DNA of 64,000 nucleotides, taken from the NCBI RefSeq assembly GCF_040869045.1, contig NC_090319.1, positions 390,615,601 to 390,679,600 of the forward strand, given 5' to 3'. Both the position numbers and the translations under genes were made by a program. Below are positions 54,871 to 64,000 of this stretch, one piece after another. Each line of letters opens with the position of its first letter. The first letter of the stretch is position 1. The notes beneath the pieces were generated by a model. The model was not told where the DNA came from. It made no database searches and saw nothing but the letters and a program-made list of their open reading frames with translations. This DNA is from Eurosta solidaginis (taxonomy: Eukaryota > Arthropoda > Insecta > Diptera > Tephritidae).

Positions 54871-54954
54871 TCAGTCAATCGATAAATTTATATTTCGTTA
54901 TATTCCACCTAGACCAATGATACAATTTCGAAAATGATATGACCACGTTGAAAC

Positions 54955-55296
54955 TTCTTGGTCATCAACCCCTTTCCGTGACATACTTGGGGTCACCAGA
55001 GCCTCCCTGCTAAATAAACTGGATTCGCAACTGGTAGGTGAGGTCGACAATTGCGTTGGAGAGGCTACATCAGTTGCGCTGGCAACACCTTGAAAAAGTT
55101 GCCCTGCATAACCCCTTGAATCTCTGGCAGTCATCGTATGTTCGAACTTCTCTTTCAACTTGTGTTGTGCTACTGTTTTTTTAATTATTCCCACAAATTA
55201 GCGGGTCGCTAGCTAAATATTTTTGCCGACTCCAAACTGCATCTGAAAGCAGATAAATTTTCGCTGAAAAACTTATTAGCAGAAATACACTCGATA
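54955..55296 (-). repeat. Decayed SINE-like repeat 2 and SINE A fragments
   Basis: 54955-55140 matches repeat 2 (CTTGGGGTCACCAGAGCC, GGTAGGTGAGGTCGACAATT). 55150-55296 matches SINE family A (GCCGACTCCAAACTGCATCT, GCAGAAATACACTCG). The PLE at 55311 is inserted in the latter. Confidence 0.5.
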
Positions 55297-55400
55297 AAAT
55301 TTATTCTAATGGTAATTTCCGATCAGTTTTATTAATTTATATGTAGTTTTTCAGCTTTACTGATCTATTAGGGTCAAGTGCAAATAAAATGTGATTTATT

Positions 55401-55444
55401 CCACCCAACGTTTCGATAATTATTCTTATCTTCTTCAGGGGCGG
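55401..55444 (-). ncRNA. Hammerhead ribozyme, complete core
   Basis: On the minus strand stem I CCGCCC pairs with GGGTGG (one G-U pair). The core CTGAAGA is followed by stem II GATAA/TTATC with a 6-nt loop, then GAAAC and GTT at the cleavage position. All invariant core bases are present. Stem III is reduced to the few bases around ACGT, as in PLE hammerheads described before. Confidence 0.7.
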
Positions 55445-55701
55445 TCTATATTTGTTTATAACAAAATACAAAAGACAAAAACAACATTAGAAATAAAATT
55501 ACACGATCTAAATTACATAGTTTCAAACAAAGTTTTGCACAATTATAAATTTGAATTTTACATGAAATATTACTTCACAAACAATTATTTATATTCACTC
55601 ACATTGGTATTTAAAAAACGATTTTATTATTACTTTACAAAAAAATTAAATGCTACCATCACTATATGGTAAATTTGTCAAACTAAAACTAATTATCTGT
55701 G

Positions 55702-56310
55702 TCATAGGCGTAATAAGTAAGTCGCGGCTATGTCTTGTGTATCTTCTTTCTTGTTCATTGCCTTTTCTCTGTTTTGCATTATTCTTAGGCTCTCGAGTGT
55801 GTACCTTGTTCTTTCTCTCGTCTCTTTGTCTATTATTTTTGTTGTTGTGAAATCTACTGTGTGTTTGTTGTTTACCGCGTGTTGTGATAACGCCGTGCTG
55901 TGTTTTTCTTTGTTGATATCGGCTTGGTGCTCTGCAAGTCGTGTGTTTAGCGCCCTCTTCGTAGTGCCAATATATATTTTGTTGCAATGTTCAGTTTCAT
56001 TTCCTTTGCACTCTATTTGGTATACCACGTTACTTTGTTGTTGTATGTCGATCGGGCTTTTTGTTTTTGTAAAGAATGTTGATAGAGTGTGGTTAGATTT
56101 GTAAGCCAGTGTTACTTTTGGGTTTTTTGTTATGTGTTGTGCTAGATTTTCTGAGAGCCTGGGAATATAGGTCGTACTAAAATATTGTTTTGGCTCATTC
56201 GGCGACTCTTTCGTTGTGGTTTGTGTGGGAATATTTATTAATTCTTGTTGTTTACGGTCAATTAGATTACATATTAATTTATTGGGATAATTGTTACTTC
56301 TTAGCGTCAT
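55702..56310 (-). CDS. PLE GIY-YIG endonuclease part
   Basis: 202 codons. After a linker (YIPRLSENLAQHI, TLAYKSNHTLSTFF) comes VVYQIECKGNETEHCNKIYIGTTKR, with the Y-I-G arm of the nuclease and a Cys/His-containing insertion. HTRL-like LNTRLAEHQADI and the C-terminal MNKKEDTQDIAATYLL follow. It continues the RT of 56713-56402 after about 90 bp in a different frame. The nuclease makes the target nick used to prime reverse transcription. Confidence 0.8.
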   Translation of the reverse strand: MTLRSNNYPNKLICNLIDRKQQELINIPTQTTTKESPNEPKQYFSTTYIPRLSENLAQHITKNPKVTLAYKSNHTLSTFFTKTKSPIDIQQQSNVVYQIECKGNETEHCNKIYIGTTKRALNTRLAEHQADINKEKHSTALSQHAVNNKHTVDFTTTKIIDKETRERTRYTLESLRIMQNREKAMNKKEDTQDIAATYLLRL

Positions 56311-56401
56311 TTTGATTTTTTCTATATTAGCGTTATGAAAACATTGATTGCTGATGGTCAGTACTTTATGTATAAAATTTTTGGCGGTATTTAATTTATA
56401 C

Positions 56402-56713
56402 TTAAAGGGTTGTGATGAAAAGATTTATTAGGCGACCAGACGATGTAGGTTTTGTGTACCAGTCAAGTATAATTTTATTGTTAGCTCTATATATGCGGGT
56501 GTCTAAGAAGGGGATGTTGTTGTTTTTTTCCATTTCAATGGTAAATTGCAGTCTATTGTGGTATTTGTTCAGTGTACTTAAGATAATTTCCGTGTCGCTT
56601 CGTTTTATTATTGCAAATACGTCGTCTACGTATTTGAAAAGAAATTTGATACCAGTGTTTTGTTGTTGGTTCAGCTCAGAGTACGAAGATAGCAAAAGAG
56701 AAAGAAGCAACAC
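56402..56713 (-). pseudogene. PLE reverse transcriptase fragment
   Basis: Contains FLFKYVDDVFAI (active-site YVDD), YHNRLQFTIEMEKNNNIPFL and DWYTKPTSSGRLIN, the core of Penelope-type RTs. Upstream RT motifs are missing because the strand switches near 56690. Confidence 0.8.
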
Positions 56714-56724
56714 TAGAAGCGAAA

Positions 56725-56997
56725 ATGAAAAAACTTATATACGAAAAAATAAGAAAACTAGGAATCAACATAAACAGCAATTGGTTTGTGAACAAAACCA
56801 ACATCGAATTTCCCGAAGATGTGATGTGGCTGCTATCCCTGGGACGAAAATTCACACTACCTACAACAAATACTAATTTTTCACCCATACATACAATTGC
56901 AGAAATAGAACAAGTAATTCAAACTATAGATAACGAAAAAGATAAAGAAGTCGCGAGAAGCCAAGTTAGCCACAGAACTTTGTTTGAAACTATGTAA
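56725..56997 (+). pseudogene. PLE RT N-terminal fragment, opposite strand
   Basis: Reads IYEKIRKLGININSNWFVNK, FPEDVMWLLSLGRKFTLP and EIEQVIQTIDNEKDKEVARS, the segment that precedes the RT core in Penelope proteins. It ends where PLE 3' sequence begins (TTTGTTTGAAACTATGTAA), so the core is deleted in this half. Confidence 0.7.
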
Positions 56998-57065
56998 TTT
57001 AGATCGTGTAATTTTATTTCTAATGTTGTTTTTGTCTTTTGTATTTTGTTATAAACAAATATAGA

Positions 57066-57100
57066 CCGCCCCTGAAGAAGATAAGGATAATTATCGAAAC
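57066..57100 (+). ncRNA. Hammerhead-like core, stem I lost
   Basis: CTGAAGA (57072-57078), stem II GATAA/TTATC (57080-57084, 57091-57095) and GAAAC (57096-57100) are intact. The sequence after GAAAC reads GTAAGACTAAATGG, which cannot pair with CCGCCC as in the left copy, so self-cleavage is unlikely. Confidence 0.5.
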
Positions 57101-57193
57101 GTAAGACTAAATGGTGGAATAAATCACATTTTATTTGCACTTGACCCTAATAGATCAGTAAAGCTGAAAAACTACATACAAATTTATTCTAAT

Positions 57194-58139
57194 TAAAAAA
57201 AAAAAAACCCCAAACATTTTCATGTTGCATTTCCCGGGACCTTCGGAAATTCTTTATAGATCGAATTTGAAGAAATGTTGGAAAAATATATGTCACGCAA
57301 ATGGATTGCACATGAATCAAGGAGTAAAGGAAAACGTAGTAATTTAATAATCAACAAGGCATTTATTATTATTATTATATATTTAAGCGTGAAATAAATT
57401 TTACGACTAACAAAAGAGAGCACTAGCTGCTAAACAAGGTATTTAATTATACTAAGGGCATGCAATTTTATTCCTTTAACCAGCAATAAATCTTTTTCAT
57501 AAAGAACATAACTAAATAACAGATATATATATGCAAATAAAGATGGACATTTTTCGTTTTAAAGGTTTCGGCTTTGTATGCTGAATTTGAAAAGAGAAAA
57601 ATTAATGCCAAGATTTCTGGGATTCCAATGTATCACAAAACTGTAATATGTAAAAATTAAAATTAGTTTACCTACATTACACGAAATTATGTTTTTTTTA
57701 ATATAACTGCATATACAGCAGCGAAAAACATCAATAGCAATTTTCAAACCTTCAATGAATTCTGTAACTGAAACTTTGGAAACCAATCTCAAAATTTTCT
57801 CAAATTTTCGATTTTTTTGAGATGGTTTAGCATAGCTTCAGTTACAGAATTCATAGAAATTTTTCGTTAAGGAAGTGGCTACGAATAATTTTTTCATCCG
57901 GAAAATCAGTTGTGAACATTGTGAATTGCCATTTTTGTCTTAACTACTGCATGTGCACATTTTACTAACCATGCTCAAAGCTTTATTTTAATAAACTTTT
58001 TGAAGCCCATTAATCTTTGCTTTGCTTTTTGAATTTTGAGTCGCCTATTGAGGTATATTATGCGGTGAAAAATTCTGAATTTAAAAAATAGCCGCTTAGC
58101 ATTATCGGGCAAATCTACAGCTGCACTTTTTCTCATTAA
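57194..58139. other. No gene; one short inverted repeat
   Basis: 57758-57773 (GAATTCTGTAACTGAA) and 57838-57856 (TTCAGTTACAGAATTC) can pair. Otherwise A+T-rich DNA. Confidence 0.4.
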
Positions 58140-59760
58140 CTACTGGTGGATACTTTTCGCATGGGATATTTCAAAGCCATTCATATTATGGAAAATGTTC
58201 TCCAAAGAGATCACACCACTCAAACATTTTTTGCATGGCTTTTTTAAATACCCCTTCGACGCTAGGTCTACATAGGAGGAGGTGAACTCTGTGGTGTGAT
58301 GCTTCTCTAGTTGCAGATTTTTGATCAGGTACCCTGAAAAATACTCCAAGGCATCCTCTTGTAACACACCACCTTCTTCTGGCGGGGAACCATTCAGCGC
58401 GTTGACAACATCTGTTTCGATTTGCATGGAAGCTTCTTCATCCACATCCATTTCTTCGAAACCCTCTGACGTACCTGATTGGTTGGTGTCTACAGATGTC
58501 TGTGGCGTCTGAAATTCAGTCATTCGGTTGAGTCTCTCTCAACGTTACCTGTTCCTTGAAGACACTCTGTGTTACGCGCTATAAATGTAAAAAATAATAT
58601 ATATCTTCAGACTAAAATTTCGTAGCATTGGTTCATATTATATATACCTAAAATTTATTTTCGAATCCTGTATTTAAATTCTTTTGGTGACGGGTGATCG
58701 TTTAATCCCCAAATGCTCCAGAAAATCTTGGGTTAGGCGATTAGTGAGTATATATTCCACCTTTGATTTTGAATTAACATACTCGAACAGTAATACTAAT
58801 GCTCGGTTCGTCATCAATATTCCCTTCTGAAAAAATTCAAGACCTGCACCGCTTTTACTAGGAACTATAGGCAACATCATGTAGTTGTTCATCCTATTAA
58901 ACACGTCTGTTTGGGAAGCGCTGTTCCAAATGGTTCCTTAAGTGGTAAAGTTAAAGCAAAAAAGGTTTATCTAAACCAAATCGAGGATTTACCTTACCGG
59001 GATAACCGAAAGTATTTATACTTGAGTTAAGTACGTCGAACCAGTCATTGACAAGCTGAAATAATATCGTCCTCAAGTTACTTCACAGCATTTGCTTCAT
59101 CAAGCATGTAATTTAAATTCCTATTTTCCGCCTGCAACGCCTTATTTTCTTTCCTCAGGTTATAGTTTTCAACCTGGCATAGAAATTCAAATACCCTGGG
59201 GCTAAAAATACGAAAAAAAATCATACAAATAGTCAGGTCCTGCGACTTATGTATGTCGTACTCACTCTGTTTGGGTCTCGCAGTCTTTCAGCTGCCCTTC
59301 CGTTAATTCCGACAAATGAGATAACGAGCTATATTGAAAAAGATAATGCATTTACTATCAAATCACAATTTTTTGATATGGTTTTGCCTCACGTTTCAAG
59401 TCATACTCACTTGGTTGGGGATTCGCAGCCTTTTAGCTGCACTTCCACCAGTTCCGACAAAGAAATGCTCGAACTATATTAAAATTAAAGGGAAATGGAT
59501 TATTTGCCAAAATCATATATATATCTTTTTACCTTGGTTGCACGTTATCCTCGGTAATGTATATATTTATTGCTTGTGTATTTGGGGGAATTATTTCCGT
59601 ACTAAATATAGTTAAATATACTTTCTAACTTCTAGGAAAACAAAAGTTAAATCACTTACCCAAATTTAACGCAGACGTTATTTACAACGGATGGCATTCC
59701 GTGGTCTTCAGCAACATATGCCGGTTGTAAAAACGGAACAGCTTTTGCCAATAACTTAAT
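58140..59760 (-). pseudogene. P-element/THAP9-type transposase remnant
   Basis: From 59760 down: MPSVVNNVCVKFG with a donor (a possible start exon); two related short exon-like pieces ending CESPTK and CETQTE before GTGAGT donors (59480 and 59260); a coiled coil ENYNLRKENKALQAENRNLN (about 59200-59090). Then MLPIVPSKSGAGLEFFQKGI and LTNRLTQDFLEH (58904-58674), GLNDHPSPKEFKYRIR in a shifted frame, and DALEYFSGYLIKNL to the end (58523-58140). This order fits P-superfamily transposases (zinc finger, coiled coil, RNase H-like catalytic part). The DNA-binding finger is not clearly preserved and frames are broken. Confidence 0.65.
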
Positions 59761-59764
59761 TTTT

Positions 59765-60160
59765 CGATAAGATTACTCCTCGAAGGCATTGGGGAGTGTT
59801 ATCGATGTGATGGTCCCTTGCCGGATACAGATCCAGTACGTTCCGGTAACAGCACCATTGAGGTCCTAGCCCGACCATCTCGGGAACGATTTATATGGCC
59901 ACATTAAACTTTCAGGCCATCCCTCCCTCCCACCCCGTTTCATGAGGAGCTTGGGGTCGCCAAAGTATCGTCTGCTGGTGAAACAGGATTCGCCGCGGAT
60001 AGGTGAGGTTGACAATTGGGTTTGGAAAAGCTATATATTGCGCTGGCAACCTGAAGGGTTGCGCTACACAGCCCCTTGAATCTGGTATTTTAGTCGCCTC
60101 TTACTACAGGCATACCTACCGTGGGTATATTCTGACCCCCTAACCTGCTGGAGTGGTGTG
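59765..60160 (-). repeat. SINE-like repeat 2, copy near P remnant
   Basis: Carries CCCGACCATCTCGGGAACGA, GGAGCTTGGGGTCGCCAAAG, GCGGATAGGTGAGGTTGACA and GGGTATATTCTGACCCCCTAA. The (CAA)n tail is missing at the left border. Confidence 0.6.
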
Positions 60161-60249
60161 ACACCACCCAGTTGAAAAGTTGACCGCATCCCTTAATTGT
60201 GGCAACACAAGTCTGAAATTACAGAGGGGTTGGGGAAACTGATTGAAAT

Positions 60250-60420
60250 TTAAGCAATTATAAAATTTATAATTACGACTACTGTAATTGTAATCGTTAA
60301 ATTTTTAAGATTACGATTACAGTATTCGTAACCATAATCATAGCATTGGATTATAATTAAGGGAGTCGTAATCAAAATGTAATCGTAATCCCAACTTCCC
60401 CAGCTCTCCTCAGAGTCTGA
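60250..60420. repeat. GATTACGATTAC-rich hAT-like end
   Basis: Same style of subterminal repeats as 33790-33960 and an end reading AGAGCTGGGGAAG on the minus strand (60401-60413). No transposase. Confidence 0.35.
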
Positions 60421-60456
60421 TAAGTGAAGAAAAACATCTGTTTGTAAGACCAAAAG

Positions 60457-60732
60457 GTGTCATATATGACTCCAATGCAGACTCATAAAGTGAATGAAGT
60501 AAGCCTCATAACGGGTGACGATGGCAAGGAGGAAATACATCCATTCCGGACTCAAAAGAATGTAGACCATCCGAAACAGGACTTCTTTCTGACTCCGAAT
60601 GTTTACTGGGTATTCCTACCCATGGAAGATTATGTATGGAAGATTAAGTTTAATGATTGCTTTAATTTAGAGAACTTGACTTATTATTTTAGTAACCCTC
60701 TGTGTGAAATTTTGATAAAACAAACAAATTTT
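60457..60732 (+). CDS. Unidentified open frame
   Basis: About 92 codons (NEVSLITGDDGKEEIHPFRT, FLTPNVYWVFLPMEDYVWKI) before a MITE insertion at 60733 replaces its end. No family recognised and no flanking splice sites evident; possibly a chance frame or transposon scrap. Confidence 0.2.
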
Positions 60733-61236
60733 GGTAATAGTCTAGTTGAGGGGTGCTAATACGCTACCAAAAATATCGAGAGAGGTGTCAAACGACGCGT
60801 CTTGACATCAGTATTAATAATCCGAAGGCGGAAAATAAAAATTTTAACGCGTTCAAAAGATATTAACGAAAAACCGAAAAAAGACCCGCGGGTACCTCCG
60901 AAACTGGGGTCGGATCCATAGAATTTTTGCGCAGAACACCTTTCTGCGTTGGCTGCCTTCGGCCGCGATTATAAAAAATAACCCTGGGCTACGCCATGCC
61001 AAGTCCGGGTGTGTGGTATAACCGTGGCTACCGTGATGCACAATTTTTTTTGTGGGTACGAACACAACAACCACATGGAAATCGCCAACTTCAACTGCAA
61101 ATATCTCCGGACAGAGATAACATTTTTCTTTTCCGCCTTCAGATTATTGTTCTCGAGATTAATACGCGTCTTTTGCCACCTCACTCGATATTTTTGGTAG
61201 CGTATTAACAGTCGACCCCTCAACTAGACTATTACC
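60733..61236. mobile_element. MITE with 8-bp target duplication
   Basis: Flanked by exact CAAATTTT (60725-60732, 61237-61244). Inverted ends of roughly 105 bp start GGTAATAGTCTAGTTGAGGG and include GCTACCAAAAATATCGAG and GACGCG. 504 bp, non-coding. The 8-bp duplication fits hAT or P superfamilies. Confidence 0.75.
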
Positions 61237-61244
61237 CAAATTTT

Positions 61245-61788
61245 AAAAATGTTCTAACTGAAATATTCATGTAAGTCCAAAAAAATCTGAGCCTTTTTTT
61301 TTTAAAGCAAAAGAACGTTCTATGTACATACATAAGATATATCATACCCTGAACAGCACGAATTTCGAAATAATGGTTTGTCACAAGTTTACCGAAGGTC
61401 TTTAAAAAGGCTTTGTATAGGGGCTTTATTATGTAACTCTATTCGAAAAAAATTTCCTTCGGATTTAAAAGAAAAAAGTTTATGTGATTTGGCAGCTTTC
61501 GAATTGCATTTCCATTTGATTCGAGTTACGGAATAGGTCCACAGATCTGATCTAACAAACAATGAAGATTGAACTATGAATATAAACATAATTCGTGCTT
61601 TCACGATGCAAACAAGTCTCCGTCAGTTGACTGCCAAATAAAATATATATTCTTTTACCACCTTACTCATTAAAAGTAAAAAAAAAGGTTTATAAAGCTT
61701 TTTTAACCGGAAATTCGTATGGAAACGTCATTTTAAAATTATAAACCATTTCTATGAATATGGGGTCTAAATTTCATGGAAAAGAACA
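61245..61788. other. No feature seen
   Basis: Non-coding DNA; the minus-strand frame at 61389-61604 has no recognised motif. Confidence 0.35.
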
Positions 61789-61789
61789 A

Positions 61790-62190
61790 GGAAAGCAACA
61801 TCAAAATTTTAGAAGAAAAATTTTCTAAGCGGGGTCGCCCCTCGGCAGTGTTTAACAAGCGCTCCGGGTGTATTTCCATCAATCAATCATTTATTAGGCA
61901 TTTTCCTTATATCTATGTATGTACATATTAAAATAACATCGTAAAAGCAAACAATTTAATTTTATATATATGGGATATATGTACAAGTAGATATAGGAAA
62001 AGTTAAGACCTTTTTATGCCAATTCAGCATAGTGACAAATGTCAATTATAGCAAATATAAAAAATACATACTTTTCTGCCATGAAATGCTCTCAGTGAAA
62101 ACTCATCTGCCTTTCATATGCCGTTCGGAGTCCGGCCAATTTGTAGGGAAAATCAAGAGGATCACGACGCAAATTGGAAGAGAAGTAATT
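61790..62190 (+). mobile_element. SINE family A fragment with internal insertion
   Basis: SINE body at 61790-61876 and 62073-62190 (CGCCCCTCGGCAGTGTTTAA, ATGCCGTTCGGAGT, ATCACGACGCAAATTGGAAG). About 196 bp of A+T-rich DNA (61877-62072) is inserted, with TTTC at both borders. The tRNA-like head and 3' tail are missing. Confidence 0.6.
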
Positions 62191-62688
62191 TGTATAAAAT
62201 TATACTAGTTATTTAGTTTTGCAAAACCTATTAAATGAATAAATTTTGGGCTAATATTTTCTTATGGGTCAATAGTTTTTGTTACCGATAAGGATTATAA
62301 TTAAGTAAGAATGTATCTATGAATAGTGTTTATTTGTACGTAATTACTTAAAAAGTAATATAAATACATTTAATATTACATTCTCATTGCGCCATTCACT
62401 CGAGTTCATGGGCCATTTTGGAGTTTACCACAATTGTTAACTTGCAAAATGGGCCATATGGGATGAGGCATTGAAGCCCCGAGATTTCTTATTAATGACC
62501 AATTCTCACAGAGAGAGGAAATTAAAGTTAAATGTTCAGACATTTGAATTAATTTTATTTGAAAAATTTAATCATTTATTTTTAGTTTAGTGTTTTTTAG
62601 ATTTCCTTTACTTTATGTATTTTGAAAATGTAAAAATTTTCTAAAAATCTTCAAAAAAAAATTTATCATCATAACACTCGACACACTT
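62191..62688. other. ECSIT 3' flank
   Basis: A+T-rich. A minus-strand AATAAA (62575-62580) about 110 bp beyond the stop is a likely polyadenylation signal. Nothing else seen. Confidence 0.45.
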
Positions 62689-63985
62689 TTAATCGCTACT
62701 TTTTGAACTTGGTATATTATCTGATTTTGTATGACTTTCTATTTCCACTGCTTTTGCTGCTACATCAGATGTAAATCTAAATAACACTGGTACTTCACCA
62801 AGTGTAGGGTTGCCGTTCGCCTCTAGCAATCTAATCCAAGACAACAGTGAGTCTTTGGTAGAAGTACCAGTTGCACAGATTGCAAAAATTGTACCATCTT
62901 CCTGTTGGTGTACTGAACGTAAATTGGTGGGCTGTGTCTTGGGTCGTTGTAGTGCCGCACCAAAGAATGATGCTTTTAATTTCGAGACATCTAAAAAAAT
63001 TAATGCATTTTTTGGCTTGTTTATACATTTATTTAGATAATACGTTCATACCATCCTGATCTTCTTCTTCCTGAAGACTCTTAAGATAATCTGGATCTGG
63101 ATCGGCTCGTAATGTGAAATAGTTAATAGAACGACTTCGTAACCAAATAATAAACGGTCCTTCAATATAGATGGCCTTCTGCAGGGGATGTTTACGTAAA
63201 AGTTGCGACTGTTCTTTGCTCATACCACTAACAATCCATGTATCCTCAACAGCATCTCTAACATTTTTAGTATCGAATACAGAAATTTTCGAGCATAAAT
63301 CGACTGTACACATCCGCTCTATTGCTATTTTAGCTACTTCGAGTGTATTATCAGGCAGAGGATTTGGAAGAGGCCATGGCGATAAGTTTCTGAACTTGGG
63401 CATCCAATACATCATTCGCCAATACTTACGTAATGGATGTCCCCGACGCCCAAATATGTTTAACAGCATAGCCTCCATCTCATAGTCTGGCATTACATTA
63501 AAATCTTCCATTTGTTCTAATAAATCTATAATGCATTGCTGTTGTTTGGGGTAGTGCATGAATTCGGCCTGGAAAATGTTGGTTGGTATAAATTTACCTT
63601 TAGGCATAATATTAATTAAAGCTTTGTACACTTCTATGTCGTGTTCTACACCGAAATCAGCCATGTTGCGTAGAGCGGCATATATAAATTCTACATGGTT
63701 ACGACGATGTACGTCACGCTCCAAGAACAATTCAACCATTGTCAAGTAAGAGTCTTTCGTTTTGGTGGATACGCCAGCAAAGTCATTTTGGACAGCTGGT
63801 AGGGGTGGCTTACTACTGTTACGTTTTCCACCATCTTCTTTCTTCTCTTCATGCTCAGCTTGGCTACAATAAAACGAGCGGCAAATTTCTGTGATCGTAA
63901 ATACAGGAAATATTTCAATGGAACTATTGCTGGATTTTAATTGTCTCAAAATGTTATTTGAAAAGTGACGTATCATCACAACCAT
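62689..63985 (-). CDS. ECSIT: ECSIT homologue
   Basis: Two exons on the minus strand, 63985-63052 and 62990-62689, join in frame (GATCAGGATG/GTATGA donor; TAG acceptor) to 411 codons, close to the usual ECSIT length of about 410-430. The N-terminus is basic and Ser-rich (MIRHFSNNILRQLKSSNSS), fitting a mitochondrial targeting peptide. The conserved N-terminal domain shows FLERDVHRRNHVEFIYAALR, YKALINIMPKGKFIP and FGRRGHPLRKYWRMMYWMPK. The C-terminal domain shows GPFIIWLRSRS and EDGTIFAICATGTSTKDSLL. ECSIT acts in mitochondrial complex I assembly and as adaptor in Toll/BMP signalling. The start could be Met1 or Met4; only 15 bp lie upstream in the window. Confidence 0.95.
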
Positions 63986-64000
63986 GTTCCATTTATGAAT

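Larger units (their letters stand above)
55311..57179. mobile_element. Penelope-like element in two inverted halves
   Basis: Flanked by an exact 14-bp duplication AAATTTATTCTAAT (55297-55310 and 57180-57193). The left half runs on the minus strand: RT piece 56713-56402, GIY-YIG frame 56310-55702, and 3' end with hammerhead at 55444-55401. The right half runs on the plus strand: N-terminal RT piece 56725-56997 joined directly to the same 3' end with hammerhead at 57066-57100. The outer about 170 bp are inverted repeats of each other. 55311-55338 is extra DNA found only on the left. Confidence 0.8.

Overview
The window looks like genomic DNA of a higher fly, most likely a tephritid fruit fly. 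It is about 62-65% A+T, its genes have introns with GT-AG borders, and the three host genes recognised have fly orthologues. Most of the DNA is old and young transposable elements, many inserted inside one another. Organism identity is inferred from gene and repeat content and was not checked by database search.

Host genes. (1) A single intact-looking internal exon of Vac14 (PIKfyve-complex scaffold) at 1428-1718 (+), with no neighbouring exon visible. (2) A complete GTPBP2-type GTPase (Drosophila CG2017-like) at 30415-32420 (+): three coding exons and 614 codons, plus a probable non-coding first exon and DRE promoter near 24.88-25.14 kb. (3) ECSIT (mitochondrial complex I assembly / Toll signalling adaptor) at 62689-63985 (-): two exons, 411 codons. 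Nothing suggests these genes work together.

Layout. 1-540: 3' end of a Penelope-like element (PLE) with a hammerhead motif. 541-3011: dispersed fly repeat, the Vac14 exon, SINE-like fragments. 3012-8547: a tRNA-derived SINE split by a copia-type LTR element, itself split by a TTA-flanked inverted-repeat element that holds a small hAT-type element. 8548-14042: 5'-truncated Ty3/gypsy element A with one 3' LTR. 14050-19846: gypsy element B on the minus strand, its left LTR cut by a MITE. 19947-24794: MITEs, including two 667-bp copies in inverted orientation, plus SINEs. 24876-32420: GTPBP2-like gene, whose first intron holds a large foldback element and a decayed transposon ORF. 32.7-38.9 kb: remains of LINEs and a hAT element. 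38.9-50.1 kb: gypsy elements C and D joined in a coding-to-coding chimera. D is split by LTR element E (5.8 kb, TAAG target duplication), which carries a Tc1-type element that carries a LINE tail. 50.1-53.7 kb: a Harbinger transposase gene and a nearly perfect 985-bp tandem duplication. 54.07-57.19 kb: dispersed repeats and a PLE of two inverted halves with hammerhead motifs at both ends and a 14-bp target duplication. 58.1-59.8 kb: P-element-type transposase remnant. 60.7-61.2 kb: MITE with 8-bp target duplication.

I found no cluster of cooperating genes that would make a new biological system. The most unusual signals are the repeated hammerhead-ribozyme cores in PLE ends, a 348-bp palindrome built from a decayed version of the same motif, the deep insertion stacks, and the near-identical tandem duplication.
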